A DNA stretch of 64,000 nt, taken from assembly GCA_019633425.1 (NCBI GenBank), contig WSUB01000031.1, positions 244,040 to 308,039 on the forward strand, read 5' to 3'. The notes under the pieces are model-generated. The model worked only from the letters and a program-made list of their open reading frames with translations. It ran no database searches and was not told the DNA's origin. Both the position numbers and the translations under genes were made by a program. This stretch comes from Tulasnella sp. 424 (lineage: Eukaryota > Basidiomycota > Agaricomycetes > Cantharellales > Tulasnellaceae). The first letter of the stretch is position 1; every line of letters starts with the position of its first letter. Below, piece after piece: positions 11,377 through 22,129 of this stretch.

Positions 11377-12204
11377 TGCACAGATTCGAGGAGGAAGAAG
11401 TTGGACTCTGCCTTGATTTCATAGTTAAAATATGTAAATCTTGTTTCTTGGGATTACAAACTATTTGGTTCAATTCTCACTAGAGCAGCCCTCATGAGGA
11501 CCTCCTTCATCGTGGGACAGTATCACCTTGCTCCTTACTGCAGGTTTCTCTCTTGAAATTGGCGTTCACAGTGAAGTAACTCGGTCCGTACACCTACTAT
11601 AAGAAGTCAATTTTCTCTAGGAGCTTCGGTGCCTTTGAAGTCTGGCCCAGTCGCTTGGATAAGTACTATCTCCCGCACCGCATATCAGTTGTGCATATCG
11701 ATTAAACCCCAACTAGATGTTGCTAAAGGCTGAGGTCCAGTGTAAATGACCAAGTGAGAGCGTACAATAGATACAGACGAGGGTTCGTTGAAAGCCCAGT
11801 CAAGCTATGAATTAATTAGGTTTCTGTAAATGAGGGGGGAGAGTTGCCGTCGACCTACGTTATAGCTCGACATTGAGTTCGGGTGTGTGGTCGAGAGCAG
11901 GTTGACAAGGGGCCGAATGCATGTGTTGTGATCCCCATCACTCTTCCAGCGACTTGCGACCTGGAAAACTGACATACGCCACCACGAATCGAAATATGTC
12001 GCTGCCTCCTTATGTGTAAAGAGCAGTCCACGTATCCGGTGCTTCGAAACCCGACAGGCTGAGAGGTGCCGGAAAACCATCCCCACTCCAGTCGAGTGTA
12101 TAATATATATACGTAGAAATACATCGAATTATTAAAGATAATCGCAACCAAATTCGAGGATCGAACCAAAAACGAAGAAGGGTCCACGAGCATTCCACCA
12201 TTCT
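11377..12204. other. 3' flank of GH7 gene 1 with a Ubl first-exon relic
   Basis: This is homologous to the flank after GH7 gene 2 (26184-26850). No complete gene is present. On the minus strand at 11873-11859 there is a 15-nt MSSYN-coding piece followed by a GTAGGT donor, resembling the first exon of the Ubl family. The matching piece in copy B is at 26475-26461. Confidence 0.4.
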
Positions 12205-12629
12205 CATCACATCTTTGCGGGAACATTCAATCCGAGACCTCCAAAGCCTTTACGATTCCAAACGCCCAGCTCCACCGATCACCAGCATGCGCAAAGCTGC
12301 CCAAGTGTACCCGCGGTATCCCCCAGTCGCGCCGGTAACGTACGTCTTGACCGCGCCGGAGGATGAGACCGGTGACGGCGCACGAGTCGGAGCAGATCAA
12401 CGCGGTTTGGACGTTGTCGATGAAAAAGTACGGCATGAGCGGGATCAAGCCGCCGAATAAGTAGACCGAGTCGACTGTGAGGGCGGAGATGTAGAGACGC
12501 TTTGTGGGGACTTTCTCTGTTGCCGGTGGGATGCGTTAAGGAGCGAGAACGAGAAATGAGGTGAGGGGAAGATAAGACGCAACCAATCCCTCACCAAACT
12601 TCAACAAGAACGCGGTCAAACCGACATCA
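12205..12629 (-). pseudogene. CCC1/VIT gene fragment 2 at the tandem junction
   Basis: This covers exon 4, the last intron and the end of exon 3 of the CCC1/VIT gene with indels and substitutions. It is cut at about 12629, where the second copy of the 11.4-kb unit begins. The intact gene continues from the same point at 27264. The fragment therefore marks where the duplication breakpoint fell within the transporter gene. Confidence 0.8.
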
Positions 12630-13989
12630 GACCACGGCCAGGGGACCGGGGGTTGAGTGCATAAAAGGGTCCTTCCCAACCTCGCCATAGGTAATCCTGA
12701 TTTGCTTCGGTCCCTTCCATATTCCTTGAACCAACTGAAAAGTCTTCAGAAGGTCACCGAATTAAATAAACCGGTCACGACCGGCGTCAATATTTAACAA
12801 ATCATTGGGAGGATTGAGACCTGGGCGCTTCTAGCGGGCTAGGGAACTGATTTCGTGCAAGGGTCGTCAAGTCGAAGGAAATCAACCCTTATCTGGCAGG
12901 TGGACCCAGTCGAAATGGCCTTTCCGCATCACCACGGCCTCCAGCTGAACGGAGTAGAGGCGGGTCGTACTCTGGGGGGCAAAGGCGTACAGTAGAACAG
13001 AGGGGAAGAGGATATCCGGACTTTGTAGCACTCGGAGATACTGACCGAATCAGGAATTTGTCTAGCAGCGAGTCGGTCGGTCAGGATCTGTACCCAGCCC
13101 TCCGAGTTTCTAGTCTGCTGACCGAAGCAAAATAATACTCGTACGTTGGTTTGTGTGGATTAAGATATCCCTGTGCATATACATATATTGCGCCCGTCGG
13201 CTTGGAACCGGACTGGAGGGTACGATAGTCGAATCCACGTTCCTGTCACTCAACCGACGCTACGATAAATATTGCTAATTAGAAACCCTTGTAGAGTGGA
13301 GACTTATATCCTAAAAAACCGCAACGGGAGACTCCAATATTTGACGGCAAGAGCGACGCGACTCCAGGAACGGGGAAAATAAAATTCAAGGGAAGACTTG
13401 CGCAAAGCTTGGAGCAAACCCCCAAAAGTGATGAATCCGAATGCCGGATCTCTCACTAGGCGCTTAAAATTGCATTTGCATAGAGTAAATTGTATATACT
13501 CAGAGAAGTTAGTTTTCGGTTTCTATTTTTCCTGGTATATCTTCCAAACACTGCTGGCTCGGGCGGGGAGGACGATCTCGGAATGCTAACAAACACGAAT
13601 ACGTGAGAACTCATCATCATCTTGTTCCCCCCCCCTCCATTAACAGTGGCGCAGCGAGTATGGAGACGATATTGATGATGTCACCCCGGATCTTGAGGTC
13701 ACGTTGCGTTTCCCCCGAAGTCTATTGCCCTAAACGCAGTTGAGAGCCATTGAACATGCGAGCGCCAGTCGCTTAGCTACCCTATTTCTCCCTCTGGGTA
13801 TGTGTACGGTTGTCCCGATCCAGTAGTGTATCCCGCCCTGATTGCACCAGTCTAGAACCAAATCTTAATTGAGCTCGTGTGACATGGGGTTGAGAAAGGC
13901 GGGGATCAGAAGGTATAAGAAGAGCCCGATCAGTTGCATCGCCTGCTCCACGACCTGGCTTCGGTGACCCGTTTACCCTATTCCTCGGG
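12630..13989. other. Duplicated non-coding stretch
   Basis: This is collinear with 1250-2587. No gene is recognised in either copy. Differences between the copies are mostly single-base changes, many of them C/T or A/G. Confidence 0.5.
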
Positions 13990-14400
13990 ATGAGTTTCAA
14001 AGTGAGGCACATAGCTTGTACTTCAACCGTTAGGAACTAATATGCGCTTCTTAACAGCTATCCGTTACCGACAGAGATGGGCATCCAGGCACGTGATTCC
14101 ACCTAAGAGGGATGCATGGGACTCGCTGACACTGCTACAGTTGCCACTGTGGATGTCAAGCCAGAGAGTACCATTAAGGAGCTCAAGCAACTAGTTGCAG
14201 CCGAACTCGGGGAGTCAGTTTCGAAGATCGCACTCGGGAAGAAGGGCTCGTGCGTATTGCTGTATTCTACCTAATCTCTGCCTCGCTAAGACGCCGGTTG
14301 CGTCCCGCTGCCTACTTAAAGCATCATGGCATACAACAACGACACGGCAAAACTTAAGGAATACAATATTAGGGCAACTTCTAAACTGGACTTGCGCTAA
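13990..14400 (+). CDS. Ubiquitin-like protein, 76 aa (Ubl gene 5)
   Basis: The exons are 13990-14001 (MSFK), 14058-14088 (LSVTDRDGHP), 14141-14249 and 14322-14400. The product has strand 2 VATVDV, helix TIKELKQLVAAELG, a loop with GKKG and a C-terminal KLKEYNIRATSKLDLR ending in TAA, so the ubiquitin fold is complete but the Gly-Gly is missing. Intron 2 (14089-14140) has a GC donor; the others are GT-AG. Phases 0, 1 and 2 match the sister genes. This is the intact partner of the damaged gene at 2588. It appears to be under selection because a tiny exon and three introns have stayed in frame while the flanks decayed. Confidence 0.75.
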
Positions 14401-15584
14401 GTTCGTGGTGTTACCGGCGATTGAAACAAAGACCTCTCAACCTGTCGATACAGCAGCGTTTCGAGTCCATCGCGGCTCGACCACGGATCATCTCCTTGGC
14501 GTAGAATAAGCGTTCCATTCTATCGTTTCCTCAGATCGACACCATAGCCAATACATACTACTACATTACGGAACGTGAGTTTGATAACCGTAACCAGGCG
14601 ATGATTGAGCTGGAAGCCTCGAGCGCAATGAATAGCTCGCTGGCCACCTAGCTTGGAAACAATTTCCGTTGGATTTATAATTTTATAATCTTCAATTGGA
14701 GTTCGATCCGGGACCGATGTTTCCAGTTTCAGAAGGGTGTGACTTTGACGTTTGGCCGCTAGTTTCTGATATCCTAGCGTAGGTAGCCTCGGATTATAAT
14801 TTAAGCGGTACTTGACATTTGATATATAGTTGTCCCGTCGATCCCGTGCTGCCATGATAGCTTGGCTCTAACAAAATCAAAATAGCGTGGCTCTAACAGA
14901 GCTAAAATAGCGGCTGGCAGGCTCGGCGCCGAGGCATCAACCGGAAAGATTTGTCTTGGAAGTCGCCTCCTCCTTTCGGCAAGCCCACCGGAGCACTTGT
15001 CACACATTATACCGGGTTTTTGAACATGCTCATTACTTGCTGTTATCCAGGTTGCTCGCGGTTGTAACAGGAAATTGGCCACTCAGCTCTTTACTATCCT
15101 GATTTTCCCTCACTCACAAGCTTAAGCGACGTCCAAGCAACCTACAAACGAAGGCATCGAGTTCGTGACTCTCCTCCTTCGCTCTGCAGCTGTCAACAGA
15201 CCATGTGTGAGAAATATCAGTCTATGAACAAGAAGTCCAGAATGCTTGAGTTAGCTTGACGGGTCAGTTGTGTTCAGGACCTGAAGAGGCTTACTTAAAA
15301 TGCTCGGAGGGTAGGTTGGTTGGGTGCACGTCACGGGGGAGGCCGCAGATGCAAGATCACCATGATATTTAGGTAAATGCACATATCCCTGTTTAGCTAT
15401 GTGTTGGATGCTGATCAGAATCATCTTGAGATTGAAGCTGCTGGTATCTCAGCACCCGGTTTCTGTAAAATCACACCAACCGTGGGACGTAGATGCAGCG
15501 GCTTTTTGGATTTACGAGGCGGGTGGATGAGCAACCCAATTTACGAGGCGGGTGGATAGGGGTTGACGAGCAACCCAATTTCTG
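14401..15584. other. Duplicated non-coding stretch plus copy-B-specific sequence
   Basis: Sequence to about 15040 matches 2986-3625 of copy A, including part of the GH7 upstream module. Sequence from 15040 to 15584 has no partner in copy A. At 15507-15582 an imperfect tandem repeat is seen, with ACGAGGCGGGTGGAT and GAGCAACCCAATTT each occurring twice. No gene was found. Confidence 0.45.
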
Positions 15585-15724
15585 GACCCGGGATGCCCGT
15601 TTTATCCGCGATACGCTCCTCACCCTGACGCCCCAGTCTATCGGTGACGGTCAGCTAACCAGCCAGATCCGTAAGAACAAGTTATAAGTAATAACGAACT
15701 GCTACGTACCTTGAAGTCGGCCAT
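15585..15724 (-). pseudogene. Ubiquitin-like gene 6, truncated relic
   Basis: Exon 1 (15724-15710, MADFK) and the 31-nt exon 2 (15654-15624, LTVTDRLGRQ) are preserved. The donor of exon 2 then joins directly into the middle of former exon 3, giving RIADKTGIPGPEI. Intron 2 and the first half of exon 3 are gone, and no exon 4 follows. The intact partner is at 5204-5613. Confidence 0.7.
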
Positions 15725-16172
15725 TTGTGAAAGTGGCGTGGAGGGCGGTACCGCAGAGTGTATGGTTGAGAGAGCTTGATGCGAATCGGGATGCTCTATA
15801 TAATATATCCAAGCACTCTCGAGCACTCCTGGAGTTCTCTGGAGCCAGTCCCAAAAGTCCTGATGCGGTGGCGCATGGCAGGTCTTGGAACCTTAAGCGG
15901 TTAGCTATGCTTGAGGCATCGTTTTTAATAGAATCAAGGATATCCAGAAGATAATCAGCTGCATACGTGCTTTTGCCTTCGCAATATGCAGTCCGCGGTT
16001 CATGAGGTAGGTAAAAATTGGGAGCAGGTTCGGGGACTTTAAGTCGACTGGTGGCGTCTGTGTTAGGCATGGTTACCGGCCCTCCATACACATTCATCCC
16101 GTGTACGGTTTCGTACATGAAGGCTGCATCCACTGGGGTACGTTTGGGGTTTTGGCGGAGACAAACATTCAT
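15702..16172 (-). pseudogene. Unidentified coding-like relic, copy B
   Basis: This is a 156-codon frame whose first 60 residues match the relic at 6043-6276. It contains PEPAPNFYLP and a C-terminal part with no recognised motif. It ends within the first exon of the Ubl relic, so the 3' part is unlikely to be coding. No function is proposed. Confidence 0.3.
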
Positions 16173-16361
16173 GCCATGCTAAATCTTGACGATCCCCAAT
16201 GTCTTCCACCCTAGCTTATGTGAGAAATGCTGAGTATGTGAACAATATATGCTTGTCCAAGGCTGTCTATTACTTCTTCTGGGGATGTGTAACTCCCCCG
16301 GATCGTCGTGCCACTCCGCTCAGCCGCAAGTCTGGACTAGGTCGCTATCCCATTTCTCATA

Positions 16362-16628
16362 ATAGCTACTTTTAAATTAGAGCCCCAGGCTCAGAGTTAA
16401 CAATTAGAAGTTAAAATATATCCTCCGAATAGCTGAACACCACTGACAGAGTGGGGCGTGCCGGTGCGTGGTGTGGTTTAGCAGAGAAATCGGCCAATTG
16501 GGAACTGCGGACACTACAGCAGTGACGGTGAACGCTAGTACTAATATGACCATCAAAGAGCTTAAGCAGAAAGCTTGTAAGGAGATAGGGATATTGCTTC
16601 CGGGCATTATATCAGGGAAGAAAGGCTT
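16362..16628 (+). pseudogene. Ubiquitin-like gene 7, relic
   Basis: The expected start codon is ATA at 16362-16364, followed by ATFK codons and a lost donor (TT for GT). Exon 2 (16433-16463) reads LNTTDRVGRA and exon 3 (16523-16628) reads VTVNA, helix TIKELKQKACKE and GKKG, still in frame and of the same 106-nt length as in Ubl gene 2. The C-terminal exon cannot be found. In its place lies sequence resembling the inverted repeat of the MITE at 17178. Partner of the relic at 6467. Confidence 0.6.
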
Positions 16629-16925
16629 GTACCCATCGCCGTATTGCGCCCATAATCTTCCTCGCCTTCCTCGTAAGGCCATCAACCCGTTTCCGCCACT
16701 CCCTTTATAGCTACCCAAAGGGTGTCAGGGTTTACCCCTGGGAGTGTCACCTCACGCAACGTGATCCCGATATTTGGTACTCTAAATCGGCGCGGAAGGG
16801 TATAGTTATTCGTCTGCGGCAGACCGCAAACAACGCGCGTGTTCATCTTGAGCCTCAAATTTCCCTTGTTCCTGTCGATGAGTTTCGGCTGTATCTCGTT
16901 CTAGCAGTGCAAAAGAGCGGATTTT

Positions 16926-17177
16926 GCGTTCCCCTTCCAATCGGAGATTGGATACGATCCCCGCCGGCGCCCGTGCGTCAGAGACCATGTATAGCGACCC
17001 TAGCCAAGAGATAATAACATTATCACCAAGGACAGTGGCGAAGGTAGCTCGCAGCCTCCAATTATGGAAAATACCTCATGTAGGGATACGTAGCTTTTTT
17101 ATCTTTGTCCGTAAATATTCTTTGTCAGCATGTAAACTTCGTAAGCATCATTTATGATGTAAAGGGCTCGTTACCAT
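16926..17177. other. Left part of the copy-B-specific insertion
   Basis: Collinearity with copy A stops at about 16926. The sequence to the MITE has no recognised gene. The last nine bases (17169-17177, CGTTACCAT) are the left target-site duplication of the MITE. Confidence 0.5.
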
Positions 17178-17867
17178 GGATAATTCTATCCAGCAACCCC
17201 CCCCTTCGCCAGCAACCCACAGCAACCCCCTCGGAAATGACCACTTCCGAACAACCCCCGGTATCAGGTCCTCACCTCTGGGATTGTCACCTCACGCGAC
17301 GTGATCGCCGTCGTCGCCATCAGAGACCATATATGGTACGGGACCGGCCCGGACACCGCGTCGTCGTCGTCGTCGTCAACGGCAGAGGTGAGGGTGCAGG
17401 ACGAACTTTTGACTCAAGTAGATACACTGCACTGTATTGCATACACTCATTTGTGAATGTTCGTCACGGTTCTCTAAATTTTACGTGATCATCGCGCTGG
17501 GACTGGTTGCCATCGTCCGACCGCACACCCGAACCGTCTCTAGAGCTAATGGAATTCTTAGAAAATAGGTTACATTAATGCAGTCTATACAGATGAGTAT
17601 TTATCATGGGTTGAGGATGGGAGCAGCAGCAAGTAATTGAGTGTTTGCCGCGCAGTGCACCCTCACTACCATTGACGACGACGATGACGTGGGGTCGGTC
17701 CAGTACCATATAAGGTCCCTGATGGCAACGACGGCGATCACGTCGGGTGAGGTGACAATCCCAGAGGTGAGGACCCTGATACCCTTGGGGGTTGTTCGGA
17801 AGTGGTCATTTCCGAGGGGGTTGCTGTGGGTTGCTGGCGAAGGGGGGGTTGCTGGATAGAATTATCC
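17178..17867. mobile_element. 690-bp MITE with long inverted repeats and 9-bp TSD (MULE-like)
   Basis: The element begins GGATAATTCTATCCAGCAAC and ends with the reverse complement of that end. The inverted repeats are long: about 17178-17405 pairs with about 17645-17867, with small differences. The flanks carry a perfect 9-bp duplication CGTTACCAT at 17169-17177 and 17868-17876. Nine-base duplications with long inverted repeats are typical of Mutator-like elements. The inner 240 bp codes for no transposase, so the element is non-autonomous. Another superfamily with a similar duplication length is possible. Confidence 0.85.
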
Positions 17868-17876
17868 CGTTACCAT

Positions 17877-18291
17877 GGTCTGAATAGCCAAGTCGGAGTT
17901 CCAATCAATGAATTACTGTAACACATGAATGGCTAATTGTGCGATGCGTGACATCATGCGTCGCTATCAACGGATTTCGGTGAAGAGGGTTGGCCATTGT
18001 GTCGGACTGCGTTAGGGGAGGGCCTTATCTGATCGGCCAGGGCGTCGCTCTGTCGGAAGGAGTTAGGTCGGGTTTCTCCGAGGAGAAACAGTTTCCAAAT
18101 AGAATCATCTCGGCAAAGTGGGACTGTACACGTTTGGCCTGCAAGAATGTTTTCTCAGGCGTCGGTGTTCGTGGCGAAGGCCCCCGGCCATCTTGGTTTC
18201 ATCCACGTCCATCACCACTAGCCTTTCGGCCCTCGTCGTTACTCCACCCGATATCCTTCAGATACACCCGAGCAAAAACCAGTGCAGTGCT
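17877..18291. other. Region upstream of the DUF6535 gene
   Basis: No gene is seen between the MITE and the start codon at 18292. It probably contains the promoter of the DUF6535 gene, but no clear TATA box was recognised. Confidence 0.4.
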
Positions 18292-21216
18292 ATGCAAGAG
18301 GTTCAATCCGAGTCAGGGGACGGAGGATCCGAATCTAGCCTGAACCCCGAATTCGGGGACGCTCGAGACTTCTGGAAGCTGTATGACGACCTCGCAAACA
18401 GCAAGGACCGCGACCTATCAGAAGACCTCAACGGAAACCTGGATACACTGTTCATATTTGTAAGCTCCCAAATGTTGCTCATCCATGCCTCGTCCTAAGC
18501 CTGACTGACGACCCACATCATCGGGGCGCCGTTCGATGGACGAAGGCTGGTTTATTTTCGGCAATAAATACGGCATTTATAACATTTACCATGTCAGGCC
18601 TCTCACCCGGCTCATTGGACAGGACAAATGCTCTTCTCGAGCTTATCGTCTTGAGACCTGATAACAATACTCTGCCGCCCGCACGGTTATCCCCACCTTT
18701 CTCTCCTGATCCTACCTCCGTCGCGGCGAATTGCCTCCTTTACGCGAGCCTGTGCTGCAGTCTGTTTTCGGCAGCTGGCGCTGTGCTCGGAAAGGAGTGG
18801 TTGAGGCACTTTGATCGAAAGCGGGAAGTGGCGTCGCTGGGAGATCAAGCCCGCTTTCGGCAAAAGAAGCTTAGAGGAATCCAGAAGTGGTATTTCCAGG
18901 AGACCGTTCAGATGCTCCCCTATGTCCTTCTTCTCTCGCTTCTCTTTTTCTTCGCCGGTCTCGTCCCCTATCTCCTCCGCGTGAACAAAGCGGTGGCAGG
19001 GGTGGTAATTGCATTTTCAGTCTGTGGGGTTGTTTTCTGGGGGTTCACCATTCTATCCTGCGTTATAGATCCCCTCAGTCCATACCAAACCTCCCTCACC
19101 TTCTTCCTGCACACACTCCTCCGGGTAGACGAGAAATCAACAGCATCGGTCGGCACCCAGGATAACCCTGCCGATTCGCGCAGAGGAAGCAATAATGCAG
19201 GCGACGCTCAGCAACGACAATCCACACCGTCGGGCGGCGGCCCAACGCAGGTCGCACGTACCGGACAGCTGAAGGACTCTGCACGCAGCGGAATACCGCA
19301 TTCGGAACTAGCTCGGAACCGCGACAAGCATGTCCTCGACGTAGAAACTGCTCGGAACCGCGACAAGCATGTCCTCAACGCAGAAGCCGCCGGCTGGCTT
19401 CTTACTGTAACTTCAAAGCCAGAGGACCTAGTTGTTGTCGCTCAGAATATCTGCAGGCTGGAATTTGACGCCGGAGGTGTTATCCTACGAGATGCAGCCT
19501 CATGGAGCAGGCTCTTATGTCATGGTCTCGATGCTCTCCAGCGTTGGCGAGACAGACCAAACGAGAATAACAGGCTAGCAGCAGAGTACATTGGAGCGGC
19601 AATCCGTCGCTTGCTTATGGAGGAAGGTCCATATGGTGATAGGTGGCGTGAGGATGAGGTTCGGAAGCATTTCCATGAGAAGCTTTTCCGTTCCAAAACT
19701 CTGGAAAACTTGCCTGTCCTCAAATCGACCCTCCTCGGAACCACTGGCGTTTACTCTAGCGAGATAAACGCTGCAGAGTACGACCTCCGCAAATGCTTTC
19801 TTCAGATGCACGCTGCCAAGGGCACCGATTTGGAATGGACCATCCTAGGGGGATTTGTTCAGGTCCGAGATGACGACATTATTCTAAACCTTTTGGCCGC
19901 GTTCATTTGCGCACGATTTGAGGAGGAGTCCGACGGAGAAAGTAAAAGGGTACGACGTCTCCTATCAATCAAATCATACGATGAGTACGTCAGTCTCGAG
20001 AGACGATATTAAATACCGAATGGAAACTCACGGTGCATCTTATCAGGAAGGACCTAGCCATGAATCTTAGCAATGCGCTAGCTAAGCAGGATAAAGCTTT
20101 CAGCGATACTACCCTCAGGGAGGAGACACACAATGCTTTGGCTAAAATCTATACCGCATTCTTTAAGAGGGCCAAACGCTTCAATCGAGAGCAGGCCTCT
20201 GAGCCCGGATTGCGCGAGGGGCTGCACAAATTTGTGCAAAAGCTTAATGAACGGGTCCCCCGCGGGACTTCGACTTCGGAGTGGGTCGAGTCGTCAATGG
20301 AGGCGGTCCTCGCACTTCAGGCCTTCCCGATAGATGACGAGATCTGCCGGGCTGTATGTTCTGCTTTGGCCTACATCGTCGAAGAAGCTCAACGTAAGGT
20401 CCGCAAGATAGAACTACAGACATTCACGCGAGTCACGCTGGAGGCTATTTCAGGAGAGTTCCCGTCCACGGGGCTCACTAGCCTTGGAGACAATGACGTA
20501 CTGATTAGGCATTTTGCTTCAATCATGACGGGCCCCGACCACGATGGATGGCCGGAATTCTTTGCTAAACACCCAAAGGTTTGGGTTCCGGCGCCAGATA
20601 ATGCCAGAAAGCATTGGAGCCAAAACGACTTTGCCCCTAATATACTAAACGCTTTTAAGGAGAAGGTAGATGATAAGGAGCGGGAATCCCTGGCCTCGAT
20701 CATAGTTCACATCGCTTCCACGGAGTCTACAGAGTGGTGTAGGCAGCTGATGATCGACGGCGCGTTGCTCGAGTTTGCCGAACAAATCGTCACTGGGAAG
20801 AATAACGACATCGGAAATGGCTCAAATGTCATAGCCGCGGTCTTACGACCCGTCGCAGCCGTTCTCGCCGTTTTAAAACAGGAAATTGACTGGGCGACGG
20901 ATCAAATGTACCGCATTGTTGGTGGAATCGCAGCGGCTCTCGAGCCGGAAGACTCGGGTTTGCTCGAGGAGATCAAGGGGGAGAAGTACCATAAAAATGA
21001 TGTCGATGGGCTAGTTACATTGATCGAAGAGGTCTCGGAGCAGCGAAAGTATAAAGGCAATCAGGATGCCCAGGTGAAGGGTGCACTTACCAAACTACGA
21101 GCCATCAAGAAGCTAGACAAGCAGGAAAGCGGTAAGTCCTTACACGAACACTCTTCGTCTCACCGTGTCTAACACCTTACTCAACTCTCGCTTATGCAGT
21201 AATTCCTGAGACCTGA
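18292..21216 (+). CDS. DUF6535 multi-pass membrane protein, 902 aa
   Basis: The N-terminal DUF6535-type domain begins with FWKLYDD and continues through four predicted membrane segments: about residues 52-72 (LFIFAGLFSA...), 105-130, 172-193 and 197-222. The marker motif KEWLRHFDRK follows segment 2. The large C-terminal part (about 650 residues) is soluble and Leu/Ala-rich with no motif I recognise. Exons are 18292-18459, 18546-19984, 20047-21131 and 21200-21216, all GT-AG and in frame; the last codes only for VIPET and the stop. A 36-nt direct repeat at 19312-19383 duplicates ARNRDKHVL. DUF6535 genes are common in Agaricomycetes and of unknown function. This gene lies within sequence absent from copy A of the duplication. 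Confidence 0.85.
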
Positions 21217-21728
21217 TATTCGATTTGGACGAAATGGGATGATGTGGAGGGTTATGAAAGGCTCGCATAACGATGGAATAGAAACTTCTCTAGTAGTTCG
21301 GCGGCTATCAGTGAGCATATTACTCAATCCCCGCCGGGCACAGGTCTTTTGGCAAGTCGCCCGAGCAACAAACCCATACCATCTCGGCTGACATGGAAGC
21401 GTCCTAAAACTCTGAAGCGGGATATGGCCCGCACAGCTCCAGGCGGCGCAAGGAATGTTTCGTGCTTAAGTATACCAAACCAAATGCGTGGCTGAATTTA
21501 ACGAAGCCCCGCCTCATATTTGCTCAGGGGAGTCAGTACGAAGTCTCAGATCGGAAAACGAGCGATTTCCCGTTGTAGCGTGTTTCGCCATCGGCAAGTC
21601 TGGTCGCTGATACGCTCGGCCGTATATGGATCAAATAAACGTGAACAAGTCATTCAAACAGCGAGAATAAGTACATCGGCTCGAGATGAGAACGTTGGCC
21701 ATCGAGGATCTTCCAATGGCATAAACCG
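21217..21728. other. Right part of copy-B insertion and return to collinearity
   Basis: Similarity to copy A resumes at about 21403 (7058 onward). No gene is seen. The stretch 21430-21640 matches 7080-7300. Confidence 0.45.
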
Positions 21729-22129
21729 TCACTTGGTAATAAATTGAACCTTCGTGTCTTTAGTAATCTCATAGGCTTCAAGCGTGGCAGTTTCTTTTCT
21801 ATAGACTACATCCCTAGACGATAGGATAGGGGAACAATAAGGGTTCGGTGAACTCGGCTCTAGGGAGGACAGATGTACAAACCCGGTCTGCAGCCGCAGG
21901 GTCTGCACTCCAGTGTCCTGAGTCACGAGCTTCATCAATTCTTTTATGGTCATCGCAGGACGGGCATCGACTGTCACTGTGGGCATCGTTGGTCATTCGC
22001 TTGGCTTCCAACTCTCAATATCCGCTTACCCTCCCGGTTAAGCTTGTCAGTCAGAGTTAACTATATAAAATTCTTGGTTTCAGTAATTAAGAGGATATAT
22101 TGCCAGACGCTTGCCTTAAAGCTAGACAT
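21729..22129 (-). CDS. Ubiquitin-like protein, 74 aa (Ubl gene 8)
   Basis: The exons are 22129-22115 (MSSFK), 22060-22030 (LTLTDKLNRE), 21976-21883 and 21813-21729. Strand 2 is VTVDA, the helix is TIKELMKLVTQDTGVQ, and the C-terminal part is TLEAYEITKDTKVQFITK followed by TAA. Intron 1 has a GC donor (GCAAGC) where the partner at 7801 has GTAAGC; introns 2 and 3 are GT-AG. Intron 3 contains no in-frame stop, so retention would add 23 codons. There is no Gly-Gly. This gene and its partner at 7405-7815 are the only pair open in both copies, suggesting continued selection. Confidence 0.75.

Larger units (their letters stand above)
1250..12629. repeat. Tandem segmental duplication, copy A (about 11.4 kb)
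   Basis: Sequence from about 1250 recurs collinearly from 12630. Matching anchors include 1250-1310 with 12630-12690, 2101-2180 with 13357-13435, 2588-2985 with 13990-14400, 5380-7020 with 15585-16926, 7080-7800 with 21425-22115, and the GH7 gene at 9658 with that at 24464. The right border is a junction at about 12629/12630 where CCC1 exon 3 runs directly into the left-end sequence. One shared base is visible there. The copies differ by many point changes and several large indels, so the duplication is not recent. Confidence 0.85.

Noticed and set aside
11231..11416. Frames spanning the last intron of the GH7 genes
   Set aside because: They read the CBM1 exon in the wrong frame. The correct frame after splicing gives six cysteines and the conserved terminal NPYYSQCL.
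17340..17400. CGTCGTCGT run as a possible microsatellite or coding Arg/Val tract
   Set aside because: It lies in the inverted repeat of the MITE and has its counterpart in the other arm.
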